A stretch of 64,000 nt of DNA from Epiperipatus broadwayi (taxonomy: Eukaryota > Onychophora > Udeonychophora > Euonychophora > Peripatidae), in contig JAQFVV010012573.1 of NCBI GenBank assembly GCA_028023455.1, positions 1,792,815 through 1,856,814 of the forward strand, written 5' to 3'. The notes beneath the pieces were generated by a model. It saw only the letters and a program-made list of their open reading frames with translations. It did no database searches and was not told the origin of the DNA. A program made the position numbers and the translations under genes. Positions 57,973-64,000 of the stretch are shown here, one piece after another. Each line of letters starts with the position of its first letter. Position 1 is the stretch's first letter.

Positions 57973-58564
57973 TATATATATAATGATTAAAAACTGACTT
58001 ACCTTGAATAAAAGATGTAAAGGTAAGGGGACAATTGTCCCTGTCTTCCTGAAACTGTGAATCACTAAGGGACGCTTTTCAAGACCAGTTACTAAGATGG
58101 CTGCCAAAAGCAGAAGTACATTTTTCAGCAGTTAACAATAGGATATAGCAAAAACTCAATAATTGTGGGAAAGGTTTATTTCAATAAAGAGGAAGAACAG
58201 CTTCATGAGAAGTTGGGTTTAAACTCCAACAAATAAAGAGAAAAACAAAATGTTTTATTATCGCATGTCATTACGATTTGCTTTGCTAAACAGGATGGAA
58301 ACTAACTGTAAGAAATGGTGATATTAGCATATTATCAGTGAGAGGAAATGGCACATTTGGCCAGGATAAGGTCATTCTCAATTTTCTATAACAATGGTAC
58401 ACGCCAGCTTCATGCTAAAGCGGTACAGGAAGAAAAAGTAGTTAGGAAGATTCTATAGGCCAGACCATGGCACATCTATACATTGCTTCATCTACTCTAA
58501 CCTGTATGTTCTAGAAGTAAATGCAGACTTCTTTTAGGAATGAAGATATAAACGAGGCTTTGAA
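57973..58564 (-). other. Probable LINE 5' UTR and flank
   Basis: Non-coding. The 5' boundary of the LINE is not visible; it is at or beyond 58140. Codons 58107-57975 are open in frame with ORF1 but start in less typical context. Confidence 0.4.
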
Positions 58565-58676
58565 TCCCTGGAGTGAGATACAGGCGATTCAAAGCAGTAT
58601 ATAACATATATACTTGGAGAAGAATGACTAACGAAATGATCGTGACTCCCTGGAGTGAGATACAGGCGAATCAGAT
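58565..58676 (+). repeat. Pair of 29-base direct repeats 82 bases apart
   Basis: TCCCTGGAGTGAGATACAGG with CGATTCAAA (58565) or CGAATCAGA (58647), in an otherwise unique, relatively GC-rich stretch. Confidence 0.85.
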
Positions 58677-61610
58677 CGAAGCCTTATGCAGCTTATGAAT
58701 AATTGGACATATGCTAGCAACCCTATCATAATATATAAAATCATTAAATTTAAATATTAAAGAAAAGCATTAAATGGTTTAACAAATAGGTAATGATATG
58801 CTAAAATAATGACCTACATAATCTAAAGTCATTACTATATTACAAAGTATGGATTAATTTTTATCAACTTTTAAGATCTGCAGAAGTGTGAACAATTATT
58901 GACTGCTAAATACTTTTAAGGTTTTTTAAATTTTTGTTAGCACAATCCTTCTCAAGCTTTATCATATTGCAAATATGCATTAGCACAAAAATTCCGACCG
59001 TCCTCTCGCTATAAATGCATTTCGTGAATAATCTTTTATTGGCAAATAAGCTAGGGGTATAAATGCATGAATTTCCTTTCTCATATTGATGGTTTGATAT
59101 TTCTATAAGGAGCATTTGCATATTTAACTTTTTTTTCATTCGAAGATGGATATATACTTTATAAGTGCTACTAAAAAATAAAAAATATATGCATATGTAA
59201 TTCAACTTATTAATTAAATCTATATATTTTTTTTATATATAAACGAATTGATTTTTTAAAAAAATCTGTTTAATTTGAAAGCGAACTTTTCTTGTTAAAT
59301 ATATAGAGATATATTGATTTTGAGATAAAATTCAACTGTATAATCATTTATAGGCTTTAGAAAAAATATAGTCACTTAATTAAATATTTATAGATTAACT
59401 CCAATATTAGATTTTCTAGTCCGTAAATAGTTTTAACTTTTAACGCATAAAATTTAAGATAATAATAGAAATTTTATTCAGATCTATTTATTTTCTCTTC
59501 TTTATAATAATCCCTAATTTTTATTAAGAAATATTATAGAATAAAGTGCAATAAATTCTCTAGTTCATCTGTTATTTTCACGGAAACACACTCAGGTAAG
59601 TAGATAATAGCTTTCCAATAAGCGATAACTTGATATCGGTGCTAGTTCAATTAGTAGTTCTCATTTCAATATATCCTAAAATAAAACCGTAAACATGTAT
59701 ATTATTAGATGATCATTGTATTCTTATGCGTCTTTGACTGCCTACTACTTTTATATACTTGAATATATTATCTTCTTTGTTAGTTCCTTCTCTATAATTA
59801 TATACTGATGTGTCCGTATAAATAATTTACACATATACGTTTTTTATTCATTCTCTTTACATACATAAATATACAAAACAAACATATATATGCAAAAATG
59901 CTTATTTATGCATTCACTTTTTTTTTCTCCAACGTGCTTAGAGAAAGACACAAAATTTACATATTCTATTTACACAAACACAATTAATCAATAACGTGCT
60001 TACTATATAAAATAAATGAACATAATGCGTATGTGCATATTAAAGTACATTTACTTATGAATTTTCACTATATGCAGTTTGAATTATAACATAATATATG
60101 AATATTCTGCATATTCAAAAGACGCGAAATTACTTAGATAAGCAGATAAACATGTATATCTATTTGTCTACCTCTCCTTAAATCTTAAGATATTAGGTTA
60201 GTTAGATAAATGTTTATTATTATTTTTTTTTAGAAGTTACTGAGTTCAAGTAAAATTCATATTACTTTATTATTTACGCTAGGCTTAATGAAATCTAAAA
60301 TGATTTTGTTCTATTTAAATGCAATTGTTTTGTTTGTTAATCTTTCACTTTTAATTTTCGAAAAAGGTAACAAAAATTCACCCTTCTTGTTTTTTCGTTA
60401 GTAAAGAAGTTTTGGGTGCAACTAACTTACAATAGCCTTTGGTTAACCCTAAGGATACTAGGAGACTGACCAAGAATCTCGATGTTTTACTAAATAAAAG
60501 TTTTCTCTATACAATATTTACAGCGCAATAAAAAAAAAAAAAAAAAAGAGGGGAAAAAAGTTTATCGGTCAATTCAGAGATTTAGACGGCCTAACCCAAG
60601 CTTATTAATGGTGCATACATCTTCGAAAGTATATACATGGGAGAGTCTTAGGCAAGCCTTTAAAAAACAAAACTTGTAAATCATGCATGTCTAAAAAGTT
60701 TATTTATAGATTATAACGTTTCCTTTGAAAATGAAAATGATTTATATTATTAAATATTATCACTTTGTAAATGAAAATTATATATTTAAACTAATCTTAA
60801 ATATGCTTCTGAGATTTACTAGTTATGTATTTATAAAACAATAATAAATATATATTTCCCGGATTATTTCAATATTCAATCATTTTAAAACTACGTGAGT
60901 GTTGGCTGGTTCATTTGAATAATTCTGTGAAGAGAAAAAAATCGCATGCAACTACTGTCTAAAAAAATTTTATAAAATATTTTTTAGACAATGCGAAAGA
61001 GAACACAAAAGATATTGTACTAATATGCTAAGGGAGAAATTCATAATGTTGATGATTGAGAATCATGGGACCCAAAATTAACATTAATATTACTGGAACA
61101 AAATCTGTTTAATTCTTGAAATTAAAAAAAAAAACATTATGGGATTGGTAGATTTTGCATCTTGTATAAAAGATTGTGCCCTTTAAGATAGCAGTTAGAA
61201 TAGATAAGCTTCAGAACTAAAAGTTTCTTTTTGGATTGAAGCTCAACTTGTCATTTCTGAAGCGCAAACGTCACGTGATTATCCGAGAACTATTCGATTA
61301 TTTTTTCTATAAATCGTTGAAATTTACAAGTAGCTAAAATTAAGAGTTTATATATATTGAGTTAAAAGAGTGGCAAAAATGACAACTTACCCCAATGCCG
61401 AGAATGCTTGATCATAACACTATTATTTGCCTTCAAACAGAGAGATTAATATATATATATACTATGTGGGACAATTTTTATACTTGTCAAAGTAGATCTT
61501 CAACAAAAAATCTGTATATATATATTGTTTTCTACATCCCTTATCTCAACCCCACCAGATTACAGTCATCAATCAATGCAGTTCTTCAAACTACTCTATC
61601 TATGCATGCA
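58677..61610. other. AT-rich stretch without a recognised gene
   Basis: No coding support. Two locally less AT-rich segments (60400-60660 and 61190-61290) show no motif I recognise. An A-run lies at about 60530-60547. Confidence 0.45.
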
Positions 61611-61765
61611 TTTCTTGAATAAACTCCATCATCAGGTGTGACAATATGTTGGATTATTTCCTTAATCTATCATTAAATGTTGAAGGTCTAAATAATTTTA
61701 AACTTTATTTAAACTTTTCAAATACAAATAACTTGTTAGTAATAACACACGAATAGACAATATAT
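61611..61765 (-). repeat. Small PLE-related relic with hammerhead-like core
   Basis: 61684-61765 (TTTTCAAATAC...TGTTAGTAATAACACACGA) resembles 35655-35690 beside the PLE hammerhead. At 61611-61635, minus strand, CTGATGA and GAAA surround a weak UGGA/UUCA stem II, but stem I and the cleavage triplet cannot be drawn. It is probably a decayed PLE end. Confidence 0.45.
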
Positions 61766-63186
61766 GTGATTTAGAGTTATCAAGCATTGCACTGCTTTCT
61801 TGCAAGAATAAAATTGGTTTCTATCCAATTTTAACAACTTGTGGAAAATCGTTGTAATACGGGCATATATATAAAAAAAATTTGGGAGGGGGGAGTGAAG
61901 TTATCAGTGCAGGTCTCATCTCAACTTATTTCACAACACACCAACAATATATATATATATATAATGATTATATATGGATAGACTATATGGATGGAATATA
62001 TTTTATAAAATTGGAATTAATAAATAAAAGTTTATTTGAGACTAATTTCAATTCTAAAAATAATAATTTTTTATACAAATAATTAAAATTGTCACTACTT
62101 TTTTGGCTAAGTTTCATTCTCTTTAAAAAAAAAGTTTTGTATAAATAAGAAGCTGTCATGTCACTCCAAGAAACAGTTATATGGATGATCTAAATATTGA
62201 TATTGTAATAAAAGTTGATTATTAAAAAGACAATTAATGCAGCAAATTTTCACCATCTTTCAACTTAATTCTGAGGTTTCTTTGCTTGTATGAGTATAGA
62301 AAATTATTTAAGAATACGTCTACTATAACACTATATAGCCTGAGTGAGGTTTTATCTTTAGCAGTTGGTTACCTATAAAACTTGTAAAATGTGGATTTAC
62401 ACGCGTATTTAAAATAATAATAAATAATTATGCTACATACATATAAATAAGTGTTTTTAATAAAATTTTATAGCTGGGAGCTTTAAAATAAGGCATATTT
62501 AAAACAAAATGAAATAATAATTACCTAACTGGGATAATATCATCTAACAATAATAATTTTTCTACAAAAAAGATGGAATAGGAGGAAGGGAACTAACTCA
62601 TTTACCTCATCTCTGAACATTTAATCTGACTGTATTTATTAAATAGCCATTAAATTTTTCCATCAAAAATGTTGATGAACTCTACATAAAATAAAAAACT
62701 ACATTAATAAACAAATTATTATTTGAGTTAAAAGTGTGCCAACAAAGACACTTTCTAAAACTGAATTTAAATACAGCAATCATTTTTTGCCTTATGAATG
62801 CAATAGATACTCCTTATTAATAAAACAATTTATAGTTAATTTGTATTAATTTTATGTCAAACTTCAATTATTACATGACGCTATAATAAGTATTTCTATA
62901 TGTAGTGAGAGTGTCTCTCATTTATTGTAAATAACAGCATTTACTATTTAAACGATAGCATTATATATATATGTGTGTGTGTGTATGTGTAAAATTCAAC
63001 TTGATTTATAGTAAATACTGTAACATACACATAATTCAACTTATTCTGTTAGAAGTACTTTCGACTATATTCCTTTTAGTCTTTGTCAACTATATAATGA
63101 TATAATGTTGAATAATCAAAATGAGCCTTTATTTTATAACTCTCATAATTTTATTCAGTTTCCCACAACTCTGTTATTTTAATGTT
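61766..63186. other. AT-rich non-coding stretch
   Basis: Short (TA)n and (GT)n runs near 61950 and 62963-62985. No gene recognised. Confidence 0.45.
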
Positions 63187-63560
63187 TGATGATTGATGAT
63201 TCATTAATACTTGACGATTTTCTCGAAATTAATATAGCCTTTTTTATTTTTATTTTATTGTGGTAATGTTCAATTTGTATAATTTTTATGTTTTTATAAT
63301 CAAATTTAAACCTGTATTTACAAGTTTTATTGTGATCAAATATAGCATATGCTGAAGTTTTATTTATATTTTTTCCTGTTTATCTTTTTGGACTCTTTTA
63401 TATAAAAGCACATGTTCTTTTTTTTTTTCTAATGTAGATTTAGATTCTCTGATGTATTGTAAGTCACATTTACATATTAATTTATATAAAATACAATTTT
63501 GATTTGAGCTTAAACTTTTGCTTTTAGAATTGTTTATTAATCTACATATTTGTATTAAAC
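63187..63560 (-). pseudogene. PLE GIY-YIG endonuclease remnant, minus copy
   Basis: The minus frame from 63555 reads RLINNSKSKSLSSNQ, then CILYKLICKCDLQYIRES (the VYKIxCxCxxxYIGET core with the second Gly of GIY-YIG changed to Arg). It then continues through KTCKYRFKFDYKNIKIIQIE and ILISRKSSSINES, matching the rest of the PLE endonuclease. One or two stops and small frame changes occur. It faces away from the plus copy to its right. Confidence 0.8.
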
Positions 63561-63649
63561 CAATTGAAACTAGAGGATTTATTCCATATGAATCAAATGT
63601 ACCTATAAATCATAAGTTATCTAGATTAAAATCATTCTGATTTTGAAAT

Positions 63650-64000
63650 GAAAAATTATGCAAGTATTCTAAAGATGAAATTAAAAAAATATAAATTTAT
63701 TTGTTAATGATTTGTTAAAAATTGGCTATAATAAAAATATTATTACCCTTACTATTAAAAAGTTTAACAAGAATCAACAATATAATAAAATTAAAAATAA
63801 TATCAAAATGAAATAGATTGCAATGCCATTTATATAAAATAAACAAGTTAAGTTCATAAGAAAGATTTATAATGGTTTGTGTCAAATATCTTTTTTCTCA
63901 ACAAATAATACAAATAGATTAATAAACAATTCTAAAAGCAAAAATTTAAGCTTGAATCAAAATTGTATTATATATAAATTAACATGTGAATGTGACTGAC
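63650..64000 (+). pseudogene. PLE RT C-terminus and start of GIY-YIG, plus copy, cut by window end
   Basis: The plus frame gives FVNDLLKIGYNKNIITLTIKK, then, after breaks, IAMPFI, TNNTNRLINNSKSKNLSLNQ and NCIIYKLTCECD at the window edge. This is the RT-endonuclease linker and first half of the GIY-YIG core of the same PLE family as 63187-63560. The bases 63890-63998 are the reverse complement of 63462-63560. The rest lies beyond the window. Confidence 0.78.

Overview
The window looks like metazoan (probably invertebrate) nuclear DNA made almost entirely of mobile elements. It is very AT-rich, has no operon-like gene packing, and contains long tri- and tetranucleotide arrays, non-LTR, Penelope-like and Ty3/gypsy retroelements, and Merlin, hAT, mariner and piggyBac-type DNA transposons. 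I could not name the species, and I found no convincing host protein gene. The only uninterrupted, plausibly functional coding sequence is a Merlin/ISXO2-like transposase at 3577-4539. All other coding remnants carry stops or frameshifts.

Layout. 0-3 kb: a (TAG)n array and the 3' half of a LINE (minus). 3.0-4.9 kb: a complete Merlin element with an 8-bp target duplication and long inverted ends, whose left end was rebuilt from an inverted, internally deleted copy of its right end. 4.9-5.2 kb: a foldback MITE. 7.3-11.4 kb: RT, mariner and ZMYM1-like hAT relics. 14.5-15.6 kb: a LINE 3' end with poly(A). 16.9-20.2 kb: a Penelope-like element (PLE) between short direct repeats, with an (AT)n expansion inside its GIY-YIG region. 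20.6-22.2 kb: a LINE tail, GATA-type repeats and a ~350-bp duplication.

22.2-34.6 kb: a minus-strand Ty3/gypsy element with unusually long LTRs (3.05 and 3.72 kb). The right LTR is longer because a 747-bp piggyBac-type MITE sits in it between TTAA sites. A second copy of that MITE lies at 46.5-47.3 kb. 34.6-39.6 kb: compound GATA satellite surrounding two PLE copies placed head to head. The minus copy carries a good minimal hammerhead ribozyme candidate. 41.0-43.2 kb: a 2.15-kb element with ~290-bp inverted arms and no ORF. 43.96 kb: a tRNA-like SINE head. 47.3 kb: a hairpin MITE. 49.4-50.3 kb: a (TCTA)n array. 52.8-58.1 kb: the 5' part of a LINE with CCHC ORF1 and endonuclease-RT ORF2, abutting a relic of a different LINE. 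61.6 and 63.2-64.0 kb: more PLE relics, the last pair again head to head and cut by the window end.

The elements do not form a pathway; the value of the region is its record of transposition. The most notable items are the rebuilt Merlin terminus, the PLE hammerhead with its inverted arrangement, and the long-LTR gypsy element with a datable nested insertion.
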